A DNA stretch of 64,000 bases from Gluconacetobacter dulcium. Lineage in GTDB: Bacteria; Pseudomonadota; Alphaproteobacteria; Acetobacterales; Acetobacteraceae. Shown here one piece after another: positions 26,860 to 35,963 of the stretch. The translations under genes and the position numbers were made by a program. The number at the start of each line of letters is the position of its first letter. Position 1 is the stretch's first letter. The notes beneath the pieces were generated by a model, which was not told where the DNA came from, did no database searches, and was given only the letters and a program-made list of their open reading frames with translations. The stretch is taken from NCBI RefSeq assembly GCF_014174165.1, contig NZ_JABEQN010000005.1:1-64000 (forward strand), given 5' to 3'.

Positions 26860-27273
26860 GAGTCTGATCCGAAAGTTTTTCAATGATGACAATGTTTTGC
26901 GGCTCTGCGGGTGAGCATTCGGATTGATGCGATCAGGGTCCATGCGTTTGATGAGGCTACGGACTTTTCCCAATCTTTGGCGCGCCGCCGGCAACGACCC
27001 AACGGCACCTCGAACAGTCCGGCATCACGCCACGCATAAAAGTAACGTCGGACCGTCGAGACCGGTGGAAAGCATTTCGGCAGGCGACGCCACGCCCGCC
27101 CGCCTGACGCGATATAAAGCATGGTGTTGACGACTTCGCGCATGTCTGTCGTTCGAGGGTGTCCGCCTCGCCGCAGGCGCGCATGGCAAGACCAAAGCCC
27201 TCTCCGCGTCCGTCATTGCGGCGTGATCCATGAAACGCCCGATCATCCAGAAGATCTGTAGAAAACTGATCTC
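26860..27273 (-). mobile_element. Internally deleted IS5-family (IS1031-like) element
   Basis: The interval has end-like sequences: GAGTCTGATCCGAAAGTTTT at 26860 and, read on the minus strand, GAGATCAGTTTTC from 27273. Between them lies a decayed transposase gene. At about 414 bases it is far shorter than a roughly 900-base IS5 element, so most of the transposase core is gone. It could still move in trans if an intact relative exists in the genome. Confidence 0.6.
26880..27246 (-). pseudogene. Broken IS5-family transposase (frameshift plus internal deletion)
   Basis: The start MTDAERALVLPCAPAARRTP is in one frame. After a frameshift near 27140 the next part, MREVVNTMLYIASGGRAWRR then LPKCFPPVSTVRRYFYAWRD, is in another. 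That frame then jumps to RRAKDWEKSVASSNAWTLIA and SIRMLTRRAA, the usual C-terminal end of these transposases. About 150 residues including the DDE catalytic core are missing between AWRDAGLFE and the C-terminal piece. Not functional. Confidence 0.75.
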
Positions 27274-27319
27274 CTACCGCCCATCCGTGTGGCAGTAGAA
27301 AAAGGCACCGGATGTTCCG

Positions 27320-27348
27320 GGCAGCGTCATCATGGGGATGACGCTGCC
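27320..27348 (-). terminator. Stem-loop downstream of purD
   Basis: Perfect 12-bp arms (27320-27331 and 27337-27348) with a 5-base loop, 11 bases past the purD stop on the minus strand. A run of five T's follows only about 15 bases later, so termination strength is uncertain. Confidence 0.6.
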
Positions 27349-27359
27349 TGCGGCGGGTT

Positions 27360-28655
27360 TCAGTGGGAGGGGTTTTCGGTCGCGGCGCGCAGGGCGCGGT
27401 CGCCGATATCGCGCCGCCAGATGGCGTCTTCCCAATGGATGGCGGGGATGGCGTTGTAGGCGCGGGAGCGGGCTTCACCCAAGGTGGCACCCGTGGCACA
27501 GACGGTCAGGACACGGCCACCGGCGGCGACGAGCTGGCCCTGGTCGTTCCGTTTGGTGCCGGCATGGAAGATATGGACGCCGGGCTGGGCTTCGGCCTGT
27601 TCCAGCCCCGTGATCACGCCGCCGGCGGCGGGCTTGCCGGGGTATCCGCGCGCGGCGAGGACGATGCTGATGGAGTGATCGTCGGAGAAGCGGATGTCCG
27701 CCGCGTCCAGCGTGCCGGCGGCGACCGAGGCCAGGGCCGGCAGCAGGTCGGATTGCAGGCGGATCAGCAGGGCCTGGGCCTCGGGGTCGCCGAAGCGGAC
27801 GTTATATTCGATCAGTTTCGGGCCGTCGGCCGTCAGCATCAGGCCGGCGAAGATGACGCCACGGAAGGGTGTGCCACGCCGCGCCATTTCCGCCAGCATC
27901 GGGCGTACCAGCAGGTCGAGCGCGGCTTCCTGCCTTGCACGGTCGAAGCCGGCGGGGGGCGAGACCGCGCCCATGCCGCCGGTGTTGGGGCCGGTGTCGC
28001 CCTCGCCGATGCGCTTGTGGTCCTGCGCCGCGCCGATCAGCACGGCGGTTTCGTCGGCGCAGAAGGCGAACAGCGACACTTCGTCGCCCATCAGGCATTC
28101 CTCGATCACCACCGACTGTCCGGCGGCGCCGAGGGCGGCATCGTCCATCATGGACCGGATGGCCTCTTCGGCTTCCGCGACCGTCATCGCGACGACCACG
28201 CCCTTGCCGGCGGCCAGGCCGTCGGCCTTGATCACGATCGGCGCGCCACGGCGGCGGACGAAATCCAGCGCCGGGGCGGCTGCGTCGAACCGTTCCCAGC
28301 GGGCGGTGGGGATGGAGGCGGCGTCGCAGACTTCCTTGGTGAAGCTCTTGCTGCCTTCCAGTTCGGCGGCGGCGCGGCTGGGGCCGGCGCAGGGGATGCC
28401 GGCGTCGCGGCAGGCATCGGCCAGGCCGGCGACCAGCGGGGCTTCGGGGCCAGGCACCACCAGGTCGATCCGCTCGGCCTTTGCGAAGGCCACCAGGGCC
28501 GGTACGTCGTCGACGGCGATGGCGACATTGGTGCCCAGCGCGGCGGTGCCCGGATTGCCGGGCGCGATGAACAGGGCCTCCAGCGCCGGCGAGCGGGCGA
28601 TCGCTGCCGCCATCGCATGTTCCCGTCCACCCGATCCGACCAGAAGCACCCGCAT
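27360..28655 (-). CDS. purD: Phosphoribosylamine-glycine ligase
   Basis: PurD joins glycine to phosphoribosylamine with ATP, the second step of purine synthesis; purF, the first step, lies about 10 kb away. The 431-residue ATP-grasp protein has VLLVGSGGREHAMAAAIARS at the start, PIVIKADGLAAGKGVVVAMT in the ATP-grasp domain, GPNTGGMGAVSP, and LIEYNVRFGDPEAQALLIRL. ATG 28655 is preceded by a GTG that the frame could also use. It is the standard single-domain form. Confidence 0.96.
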   Translation of the reverse strand: MRVLLVGSGGREHAMAAAIARSPALEALFIAPGNPGTAALGTNVAIAVDDVPALVAFAKAERIDLVVPGPEAPLVAGLADACRDAGIPCAGPSRAAAELEGSKSFTKEVCDAASIPTARWERFDAAAPALDFVRRRGAPIVIKADGLAAGKGVVVAMTVAEAEEAIRSMMDDAALGAAGQSVVIEECLMGDEVSLFAFCADETAVLIGAAQDHKRIGEGDTGPNTGGMGAVSPPAGFDRARQEAALDLLVRPMLAEMARRGTPFRGVIFAGLMLTADGPKLIEYNVRFGDPEAQALLIRLQSDLLPALASVAAGTLDAADIRFSDDHSISIVLAARGYPGKPAAGGVITGLEQAEAQPGVHIFHAGTKRNDQGQLVAAGGRVLTVCATGATLGEARSRAYNAIPAIHWEDAIWRRDIGDRALRAATENPSH

Positions 28656-28763
28656 CACGTTACCGTCCCTGTTGCTGACATATCTGACATCCCCGGCTGT
28701 CCGGGGAGGCCGTCTCTATCATACCCGGCGCGGCGGGACGATGTCCTTTGCGGCGGCGCGGGG

Positions 28764-30608
28764 TCATGACCGGCGTTTCCGCCCGCGTTTCACGAGCCTG
28801 TCCACGGTTCTTCCCAGGCCGGCGAGCAGGCTGCGCCGCTCGGGCGGTCGTGGCCCGGCGCGCCGGATGGTGACGCCGCCGAAGGAAAGCGCGGCCGAAA
28901 AGGGCTTGGAGAATGCAACGCGGAATTCGGTGGTCGGATCGCCGGCCGGCAGGTCGAAACGCAGCGTAAAGATTGTGGATGGCCCGATTGTCGCGGCACG
29001 CAGCCGGTGCCTGCCGACGACGCCGCCGGGCATGCAGAAGACGTCGATCACCACGTCGCTGGCGAACGGGTTGCCGGCAGGGTCGATGACGAGATCGAAT
29101 ACGACCTCGAAATAGCCTTTCGGCAAGGTGAGATAGGGTCCGAAGATCCGGTGGCCGGATGGGTAGGGGCCGGCCGCGAAGTCCAGCCTGCCGTCGACCA
29201 GTCTGGAATCGCGGCCAGTGAACAGTTCCGCCCCGAAATGGAGCTGCCCCTGCGTTGCTGGCGCTCCAAACGCCGCGGCATGGAGGGCCTCCCGCCCCTC
29301 TGTGAGATCGCGGAACATCCGGAGATCGTGGAACGAGACGAGATTGCTGCCGCTGTCATGCAGCACCGCGGTTTCGAACGCGTCGATCGCGGGCGGCTGG
29401 CTGCCGCGTGCGGTCTCGCCCGCGCGCAGCAGCCAGCCGCCGAGGGCTTTTTCGATGTCGGGCGTCAGGGCGCTGGTGTCCTCCGACAGCGCGCGCAGCC
29501 TGGCCATCGTCGTCTCTCGGTCGTTTTCGGCCAGACGGCGGAGACCTTGCGTGATCTGGTCGCGCACCACGCGCGGGGAATAATGTTCGCGGATATGCTG
29601 CTGGGCGTCGAGGACCTGACTGTGCACCAGCGGGTCCGCAAGGCTGGCCACGGCGGCGGCGAACAGGTTCAGGTCGTAATGCTGGAAGGCCAGCGGATGC
29701 TCGGCGAGAAGGGAGTCCAGCGCCGTATTGCGCCAGGCGACGACCGGCAGGTCGCACCGCATGGCCTCGAAGACGGGCAGGCCGAATCCTTCATGCTCGG
29801 AGAGGCAGAGAAGTGCGTCGGACTGCCTGTAGAGCGCGCTGAGTTCGGCTTCGGAAATCTCGCCCAGGAAACGGACATCGACCTGGAGCTTCGCCGCGAA
29901 TGCCGCGATGTCCTTCTTGACGTCATCTTCCCGGCCGGCGAAGCGCACGATGACGGGGCGGCCGGTGAGGGCCGCGACGCGCCGGGCGATCGCCACGATG
30001 GAGCGATGGCCCTTATGGGCCACCACGCGGCTGACGAAGACGAGATTGATCGGCCCTTCCTGCGGGAAAATCCGGTGCCGCGGCGTGCTGTCGGGGTTTG
30101 TCGCGGCGGTCAGGTAACGGCTCGCGGGGAAGACGGTCGTGCATCGGCCGGGATCGCCGCCCAGGGCTGCGAACTGGTCGCGTGTGAAGTCCGAATTGAC
30201 CCAGAAACGCAGATGCGGTGCCTGTGCGAGGGCAACGATGTTTTCGAATCCTGCCAGCGTATGCGACAGGTGCGTGGACTGGGAGAGGTAGAACCACGGC
30301 GCGGTGTTGTTGTGCCAGCGTATGACCGCGCGGGCAGGGCGCCCGCGCAGGAAATCGTCGATCGCCGGCCATGCGCCGCAATAATGATAGATGATGATGC
30401 CATCGGGGTTTTCGTCGCACCATGCGTGGAATTGGGGCAGGTCCTCGATCGGCACGTCGGGGTGGCGGGCCTGGTCGAAACGCTCGGCGAACAGGCGGGC
30501 TGTTTCGCCGCCCGGCATGTCGCGCAGGAGACGATATTGATAGACGCAATCGAAGCCGATCGAGTCGCTGATTTCGAACAGGCCCTGAACAAGGAAAGCG
30601 ATTTTCAT
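28764..30608 (-). CDS. GT4-type glycosyltransferase with an extra C-terminal beta domain
   Basis: A 614-residue protein. Residues 1-380 form a GT-B glycosyltransferase of family 4: MKIAFLVQGLFEISDS at the N-terminus, RVVAHKGHRSIVAIARRVAA in the second Rossmann domain, and the donor-binding LCLSEHEGFGLPVFEAMRCD near 265-285. Residues about 430-590 (VSFHDLRMFRDL ... FGPYLTLPKGYFEVVFDLVI ... SAALSFGGVTIRRAG) form a separate, probably beta-sandwich domain that is also found in the next gene. Sugar donor and acceptor are unknown; a role in exopolysaccharide or surface glycan is inferred. The start MKIAFLV matches that of its neighbour (MKIALWT). Confidence 0.85.
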   Translation of the reverse strand: MKIAFLVQGLFEISDSIGFDCVYQYRLLRDMPGGETARLFAERFDQARHPDVPIEDLPQFHAWCDENPDGIIIYHYCGAWPAIDDFLRGRPARAVIRWHNNTAPWFYLSQSTHLSHTLAGFENIVALAQAPHLRFWVNSDFTRDQFAALGGDPGRCTTVFPASRYLTAATNPDSTPRHRIFPQEGPINLVFVSRVVAHKGHRSIVAIARRVAALTGRPVIVRFAGREDDVKKDIAAFAAKLQVDVRFLGEISEAELSALYRQSDALLCLSEHEGFGLPVFEAMRCDLPVVAWRNTALDSLLAEHPLAFQHYDLNLFAAAVASLADPLVHSQVLDAQQHIREHYSPRVVRDQITQGLRRLAENDRETTMARLRALSEDTSALTPDIEKALGGWLLRAGETARGSQPPAIDAFETAVLHDSGSNLVSFHDLRMFRDLTEGREALHAAAFGAPATQGQLHFGAELFTGRDSRLVDGRLDFAAGPYPSGHRIFGPYLTLPKGYFEVVFDLVIDPAGNPFASDVVIDVFCMPGGVVGRHRLRAATIGPSTIFTLRFDLPAGDPTTEFRVAFSKPFSAALSFGGVTIRRAGPRPPERRSLLAGLGRTVDRLVKRGRKRRS

Positions 30609-30649
30609 GAATGGCTGGTCCGAGGTTCCGGGCGATGGCGCGGGCGATG

Positions 30650-32869
30650 TCACGATCCTGCCCCCTGAAGTTCGGCACGCGCCAGGCTGGCGGCGGGATG
30701 CCGGGTGGCCGCGGCGGCTTCGTAATACCGTCGCGCGTCGTCGGGCCGTCCGGTTATCTTGTAGAAATGGCCGATCTGAAGAGTGAGATCGGGATCGTCG
30801 GGGCGCATGCCGAGCGCCCGCAGATAAAACCGCTCCGCCACGGCCATCGCCCCTGTTTCCTTGAGCATATGGGCACATTGAACGGTATAGTCGAAATGAT
30901 CCGGTTGCAGCAGCAACCCCTTTAAATAGAGCCTGGCCGCGCCCGCCCATTGGGCTTCGTCACGCGCAACGTCGCCGGCGCGGAAAAGACGGCGGGCACG
31001 AACCTTGCCCAGAACAGCGCGGCCGCGCCCCCCTGTCAGCAGCGTTTCGATCTCCGATACCGGAAGCGGCGGATTTTCCTGGTCTTCGGTCTCGTGCTCG
31101 ACCGTGAAACCGCGATGTGCGTTCCGCAGCCTGGCACCGCCGAACGTCACCGTCCCTGTGAAAGCCTGGCGGGGATGGATGCGAAACGTGACCGGGGCGG
31201 ATGCGTCCGCCGTCTCGAAGGTAACGCCGGCGGGGGGCATTTTCTCTCCCGGCCGGCGTGTCAGGCAGTCGCGACCAACGACGTGCGTGCCGTTCACGAC
31301 GGCTTCGATATCGACCGTCAGTTCGCCTGGGGTGTGGAGCGTGATGTCGAGGATGAAGCGTATCCGATAGGCGCCGGCGGGCAGGGTGATGGAGGGGCCG
31401 GTGACAAGGGGCCTGGCAGGATAACGCCGTGCCGTGCCAGTGGAGCCGGATTGACGCGCAGGCGTGGTGATGACGGCGGGAAAGCACTGGAAATCCGCTG
31501 GGCTGATTGGAAGGTCGGTATCGTTTTCCGTCGCCAGGGCCGCATAGCGCCGGGCTGTCGTCATCTCGGTGTGTGCGCGTGTCAGCCTGAGGTCGTGAAG
31601 CGAGGTGATGTTGATATGGCTGTCATAGGCCAGGTCGGCTTCGCTGCTTTGCGGAAAATGCTCTGCCGCGCGATGCCATTCGCGCACGACCTGCCGGAGG
31701 ATGGCGGGATAGCGCTCAAGCGACGGTTCGCCCAGATCCGCATCGGGCGCCGATGCCGCCTTGTCCTGCCGGCCGGTCGGAAACACGCCGGCCAGGCCCG
31801 CGAGAATCTGATCGTTCGTGATCTCGGGCCGATAGCGGGGCAGGAGCGTTGCCTGGCATTCCAGAACGCGGCTGCGCACCGCCGGATCGTGCAGGGCGGC
31901 GATGGCGGATGCGAACGTGTCGATATCAAAATGCCGGAAAGCGAAAGGATGGCCATCCAGCAGGGTTTCCAGCGCCGTCACCGCCCAGGCGACCACCGGA
32001 ACGCCAGCAAGCAGCGCGCCGAAGACATCGTGCCCGAAGCCCTCATGTTCGGAAAGACTGAGACATGCATGCGACCGGGTGTGGAGATCGCGCAACGTGC
32101 TCTGTGAAATGCCTTCATGCAGCACGATTTTGCAGTCTGCCGTTTCGATGCTGTCGCGCAGGGCACAGGCATAAGGTGTGGGATCGTGGAAGCCATTGCC
32201 CACGAAATGGAGCGTGAGAGGGCGGCCGGTGAGCGCCTTGACCCGCTCGGCGACATGGATGGCGTTGATCTGCCCCTTGTGGGGGGCGACGTGTCCGATG
32301 ACCAGAACGATCGTTTCGTGGGGGGACGTGTCATGCGCCGTTCGTGCTTCTGGTGTCGCCTGTTCCGCGACGGCATGTGTTGCGGGAAAGACGACGCGGC
32401 TTCGGTCGGCCCGGCCACCCAGGGCACGGAACTGTTCGCGCGTGAAAGGCGAATTGCACCAGACGTGGATGTTGGGGTGGCGCGCGATCTCGGCAATGGT
32501 TTCGTAGCCCGCCAGGGCGGCGTGTGCATCGGCATTCTGCCGGCCGAACGTGAACCAGGGAGGTGTGGCGTTATGCCAGCGCAGGATCACGGGCGCGCGC
32601 CGGCTGGTCAGAAGATCGAGGAGCGGAAGCGGGCCGTCCCGGTAATGGACCAGGAGGACGGCATCGTCATGTTCCGCACACCAGCGCGGAAGATCGGCCG
32701 GGGAGGCGATGTCGGAGGTCGGGGACGTGCCGGAGTCAGGCTGGTCGGTAAAGAGCGTTACCGCCTGGTCAGGGAAATGATCGCGCAGGAACCGGTATTG
32801 CGCGGCACAATCGAACCAGGCCGGATCGCCGGGGTCGGAGAGAGGGGCGGTCCATAAAGCAATTTTCAT
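30650..32869 (-). CDS. GT4-type glycosyltransferase with C-terminal beta domain and TPRs
   Basis: A 739-residue paralogue of the following gene. The GT4 part (1-390) includes LRWHNATPPWFTFG, VIGHVAPHKGQINAIHVAER and LSLSEHEGFGHDVFGALLAG. The middle (about 420-615) repeats the extra domain seen in its neighbour: ITSLHDLRLTRAH, GPSITLPAGAYRIRFILDI, FTGTVTFGGARLRN. The end (about 640-735) has two or three TPR-like units, for example AARLYLKGLLLQPDHFDYTV and AERFYLRALGMRPDDPDLTL. ATG 32869 was chosen over 32872 and 32923 because of ribosome-site spacing. Forty-one bases separate it from the next gene, so the two form an operon. Confidence 0.85.
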   Translation of the reverse strand: MKIALWTAPLSDPGDPAWFDCAAQYRFLRDHFPDQAVTLFTDQPDSGTSPTSDIASPADLPRWCAEHDDAVLLVHYRDGPLPLLDLLTSRRAPVILRWHNATPPWFTFGRQNADAHAALAGYETIAEIARHPNIHVWCNSPFTREQFRALGGRADRSRVVFPATHAVAEQATPEARTAHDTSPHETIVLVIGHVAPHKGQINAIHVAERVKALTGRPLTLHFVGNGFHDPTPYACALRDSIETADCKIVLHEGISQSTLRDLHTRSHACLSLSEHEGFGHDVFGALLAGVPVVAWAVTALETLLDGHPFAFRHFDIDTFASAIAALHDPAVRSRVLECQATLLPRYRPEITNDQILAGLAGVFPTGRQDKAASAPDADLGEPSLERYPAILRQVVREWHRAAEHFPQSSEADLAYDSHINITSLHDLRLTRAHTEMTTARRYAALATENDTDLPISPADFQCFPAVITTPARQSGSTGTARRYPARPLVTGPSITLPAGAYRIRFILDITLHTPGELTVDIEAVVNGTHVVGRDCLTRRPGEKMPPAGVTFETADASAPVTFRIHPRQAFTGTVTFGGARLRNAHRGFTVEHETEDQENPPLPVSEIETLLTGGRGRAVLGKVRARRLFRAGDVARDEAQWAGAARLYLKGLLLQPDHFDYTVQCAHMLKETGAMAVAERFYLRALGMRPDDPDLTLQIGHFYKITGRPDDARRYYEAAAATRHPAASLARAELQGAGS

Positions 32870-33304
32870 CATATTGCCCTGGTTATTGCCAAAATGAAGT
32901 GTCCAGCCAACGAAAACGCGCATCAGGCGGCATAAGGCGCGGGAGGTGGCGCCTGATCGGGAGAAGGGAAAAAGCGGGCCGTCGGCACCGCGTCGGCGGC
33001 GACCGGGTGCATTGCGCGCGCATGGCGGGCAGCGCGCCGCCGTCGCTGATCACTGCCGGGGCGCCAGACGCCATCGTGTCCGGCCCGGCAGGCCGTTCTT
33101 GACTCGACATCGGCACTTTTCAGACAGTCTTTTAATGGTGTTACCCATTACGCCCTATCGGTAACAGAGGCAACCGTCCGGGGCCGGCCGGGATGGGGTG
33201 TGACGGCTGGAAAGCGGCGACCACGCCGGCGGCACCGTCGGGAATGAGTCCGGTCGGGTCTGTCCGGTCTTTCGGGATCGGCGCGTCTATCCTACCTTAC
33301 GGCG
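32870..33304. other. Divergent intergenic region, no gene seen
   Basis: 435 bases between the glycosyltransferase pair (minus) and xseA (plus). A short AT-richer patch near 33109-33165 is the likeliest promoter area. No open frame with a ribosome site or family resemblance and no clear hairpin was found. Confidence 0.35.
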
Positions 33305-34762
33305 ATGGACGAAACGCTGCGCACTTCCGGTGGCCCCGGACCGGGTAACGTGCCCGAATATTCAGTCTCCGAGATTTCGGGGGCGATCCGCCGTACGCTT
33401 GAGGGGACCTTCGGCCGCGTGCGCGTGCGGGGCGAGATCACGGAATTCAAACGCTATTCCTCCGGCCATCTTTATTTCTCGCTGAAGGATGAGAGCGGGA
33501 AAATCTCGGGCGTCGTCTGGCGCGGGTCGGTGTCGCGGCTGGGGCTGGTGCCGGAAAACGGGCTGGAAATCATCGCGACCGGCAAGGTCTCGTCGTATGG
33601 CGAGCGCTCGTCCTACCAGTTGATCGTCGAGCGGATGGAATATGCCGGCGAAGGGGCGCTGCTGGCGCGCATCGAGCGGCTGCGCCTGAAACTGGCCGCC
33701 GAGGGGCTGTTCGATGCCGCGCGCAAGCGGGCGCTGCCGTTCCTGCCCGGTGTGATCGGTATCGTCACCTCCGCGCAGGGGGCGGTGCTGCATGATATCC
33801 GCACCACCGTCGCCCGGCGTTTTCCGCGCCGGCTGCTGGTGTGGCCGGTCGCCGTGCAGGGCGAAGGGGCCGCGGCGCAGATTGCCGCCGCCATCGCCGG
33901 GTTCGATGCGATCGACGGGCGCGGGGCGGTGCCGCGCCCTGATGTGCTGATCGTCGCGCGCGGCGGCGGGTCGCTGGAAGACCTGATGGCCTTTAATGAC
34001 GAGGCCGTGCTGCGGGCGGTGGATGCCTGCCGCATTCCGCTGATTTCGGCGGTCGGGCATGAGACCGACACCACGCTGATCGATTACGTCTCCGACCGGC
34101 GCGCGCCCACCCCCACGGCGGCGGCCGAGATGGCGGTGCCGGCGCGGGCCGAACTGGTGGCCGACCTGGCGCATCGTGTCGCGCGCCTGACCAGCGGGTT
34201 GACCCGCCTGACGCAGACCACGCGGCTGCGGCTGGACCGGGCGGCGGCGCGGATGCCCGACCTGCCGTCGCTGCTGGCCACGGCGCGGATGCGGGTGGAC
34301 GACCGGGGCGAGCGGCTGGACCGTGCATTGCCGGGGCTGATCGAGCGGCGGCGCGCCGCCCTGCTGGCGACCGGGCGCATGATGCCCTCGCCGTTGCTGC
34401 TGACGGGGCCGGCACGGGCGCGGTTGGACCTCGTGGCCAGTCATCTGCTCTCGGGCCTGCGCCAGGCGCTGCGCGACCGCCGGGCGCGAACCGACCGGAT
34501 GCGCCTGTCGGCGGCGCCGCTGGCGGGGATGGTGCGCGAGCGGCGCGCCCATCTGAACGGGCTGGCGGGGCGGCTGGAGTCGCTGTCGCCCATGGCGGTG
34601 CTGGAGCGCGGCTATGTGCTGGTGCGCGATCCGTCAGGCGTGCCGGTGACCCGCGCGGCCGACGTGCGGCCGGATGGCCGGCTGGAACTGACATTCGCCG
34701 ATGGCGTGGCGGAGGTTCGCGCGCTGCGGCCCGACGGGTCGCAGGGGCGGCTCGATCTTTGA
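33305..34762 (+). CDS. xseA: Exodeoxyribonuclease VII large subunit
   Basis: XseA with XseB degrades single-stranded DNA to oligonucleotides. The 485-residue protein begins with an OB-fold DNA-binding domain (VRVRGEITEFKRYSSGHLYF, then LKDESGKISGVVW). The catalytic domain follows, with PFLPGVIGIVTSAQGAVLHD, LIVARGGGSLEDLMAFNDEA (about 218-237) and VGHETDTTLIDYVSDRRAPT. The C-terminal third is coiled-coil rich. The xseB small subunit is not in the window. A lipoprotein gene follows 80 bases after its stop. Confidence 0.95.
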   Translation: MDETLRTSGGPGPGNVPEYSVSEISGAIRRTLEGTFGRVRVRGEITEFKRYSSGHLYFSLKDESGKISGVVWRGSVSRLGLVPENGLEIIATGKVSSYGERSSYQLIVERMEYAGEGALLARIERLRLKLAAEGLFDAARKRALPFLPGVIGIVTSAQGAVLHDIRTTVARRFPRRLLVWPVAVQGEGAAAQIAAAIAGFDAIDGRGAVPRPDVLIVARGGGSLEDLMAFNDEAVLRAVDACRIPLISAVGHETDTTLIDYVSDRRAPTPTAAAEMAVPARAELVADLAHRVARLTSGLTRLTQTTRLRLDRAAARMPDLPSLLATARMRVDDRGERLDRALPGLIERRRAALLATGRMMPSPLLLTGPARARLDLVASHLLSGLRQALRDRRARTDRMRLSAAPLAGMVRERRAHLNGLAGRLESLSPMAVLERGYVLVRDPSGVPVTRAADVRPDGRLELTFADGVAEVRALRPDGSQGRLDL

Positions 34763-34842
34763 CCCTGCGGGCGATAAGACGGATGATGGATCGGACCGGA
34801 TCGGCTTGCCCGATAGCCGGCCGGAGGACACAGGACAGAGCC

Positions 34843-35229
34843 ATGAACACACGTCTCCGGTCTTCTTTCGCGCGCTCGGTCGGCCGGGTGGCGCTGGGCG
34901 TGCCGCCGGTTCTGGTTCTGCTGGCCGGCTGCGCCCAACCCCCCGCGCCGGTGGCGAGCCAGCCGGTGCGGCATCCGCCCTTGCAGTTCGCGCCGGGAAC
35001 GGTGACGGAAGCCCCGCCGCCCGCCAACGAGGCGCAACTGGTGAACGATCCCTCCGCGCCGCTCGATACGCCGCTCTGCGGTGCCGCGGCGCATGCGACG
35101 CAGGCCATGGCGGCGCGGGTGAATCCGGCGCCGCTGGCGTCGGGGAATGCCTGCGTGGCCAATGCGTGCTTTGATCCGCTGACCGGGACTTATATCGGCG
35201 CGGACGGGGAGCGGCATATCTGCCGTTGA
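34843..35229 (+). CDS. Small predicted lipoprotein, unknown function
   Basis: The 128-residue product starts MNTRLRSSFARSVGRVALGV and has a lipobox VLVLLAGC, so the cysteine near residue 30 should be lipid-modified by the Lgt/LspA/Lnt pathway (lnt is in this window). The mature part is Pro/Ala-rich with four further cysteines (LDTPLCGAAA, GNACVANACFDP and the terminal HICR), which may form disulfides. I do not recognise the family. ATG 34843 is preferred over an earlier in-frame ATG at 34759 that overlaps xseA. Confidence 0.72.
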   Translation: MNTRLRSSFARSVGRVALGVPPVLVLLAGCAQPPAPVASQPVRHPPLQFAPGTVTEAPPPANEAQLVNDPSAPLDTPLCGAAAHATQAMAARVNPAPLASGNACVANACFDPLTGTYIGADGERHICR

Positions 35230-35235
35230 GTATTT

Positions 35236-35355
35236 GTTCTTTTTTGAAAAAAAGAACCAAAAAACTTTTGATCTGTTTAGGACTCTTCTGCGCGGGTAGA
35301 GAGCGTTCTTAAACGAATAAAAGTCTTTTTGCTTCTTTTTCTTCAGAAAAAGAAG
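35236..35355. repeat. AT-rich paired inverted hairpin repeat, copy 1
   Basis: Left half (about 35236-35280) is a hairpin GTTCTTTTTT/GAAAAAAAGAAC followed by CAAAAAACTTTTGAT. Right half (about 35310-35355) is the same design reversed: TAAAAGTCTTTTTG then CTTCTTTTTCTTCAG closing to AAAAAGAAG. The halves are inverted copies of one unit separated by about 30 unrelated bases. Positions 35317-35355 are identical to 37564-37602. The hairpin next to a T/A-rich run on each side would act as a terminator. Confidence 0.8.
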
Positions 35356-35477
35356 GCTCTTTCTTTGCCCTCATGCCAACACAGACCGAGATCGCATAAG
35401 GCTTATCCGGAAACACGCCTGCGGTCGGTGCAGGTTATGATTGACAGCCGAAGCCACGGGGCAACATCGTCGGGGGG

Positions 35478-35963
35478 ATGAGCGGCCTCACTCCTCCGGA
35501 TGGCGCCAGTGACGGCTTGGCGACCGTTCACGTTTTTCCGCTGCGGCGCATGTTGCCGCTGGTCGATGCTGCGCTTTATCTGGGCATTCCCGCGCGACGG
35601 CTGCGTATGTTGGGCCTGCTGCATGCGGGGCCACGCCCGGCGGCGCGGAACGGGCGGACCCTGATGTATCGGGTCGAGGACCTGGATCGCTATGTGACGC
35701 AATTATACGGTCGGGCCAGGATTTCGGCGGGAGAAGAAGCGCGGCAGCGGCAGGAATGGCGGGCGCGGATCGCGGCGCCGCCCGTGCGGGACGCACGCGG
35801 GCGCCCGGCCAGGCTGATCGACCCCTGCATGCAGGCTTTGACGCTGGATGCGTTGGTATCGTCTGGCGGGCCGCTGGGGCTGAAGCTGCTGTTCGCCTCG
35901 GGGCTGGGGCTGATCTTTCTCTCTCATACGCCGGTGATGTGGCGGCTGTATGCGATGTTGTGA
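35478..35963 (+). CDS. Unknown protein with excisionase/MerR-like N-terminal motif and C-terminal membrane segment
   Basis: A 161-residue product. Residues about 25-75 (LPLVDAALYLGIPARRLRML, then GRTLMYRVEDLDRYV) look like the winged-helix 'excisionase/MerR-like' fold, in which a helix-turn-helix is followed by a wing and a D/E-L-x-x-Y-V helix. The middle is Arg-rich, and the last 30 residues (LGLKLLFASGLGLIFLSHTP) could span the membrane. A DNA-binding protein tethered to the membrane would be unusual. No neighbour clarifies its role, and a purely chance fold match cannot be excluded. Confidence 0.55.
   Translation: MSGLTPPDGASDGLATVHVFPLRRMLPLVDAALYLGIPARRLRMLGLLHAGPRPAARNGRTLMYRVEDLDRYVTQLYGRARISAGEEARQRQEWRARIAAPPVRDARGRPARLIDPCMQALTLDALVSSGGPLGLKLLFASGLGLIFLSHTPVMWRLYAML

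Noticed and set aside
26680-26860. A second transposon remnant between yjdM and the IS5-like element
   Set aside because: End-like sequences (GAGCCTGTTCTG near 26739 and an inverted partial match near 26806) are suggestive but there is no transposase sequence and the match is short.
35236-35355. CRISPR-like repeats in the AT-rich intergenic segments
   Set aside because: There are only two copies 2.2 kb apart, units are inverted and of uneven spacing, and no cas gene is present; they are paired hairpins.
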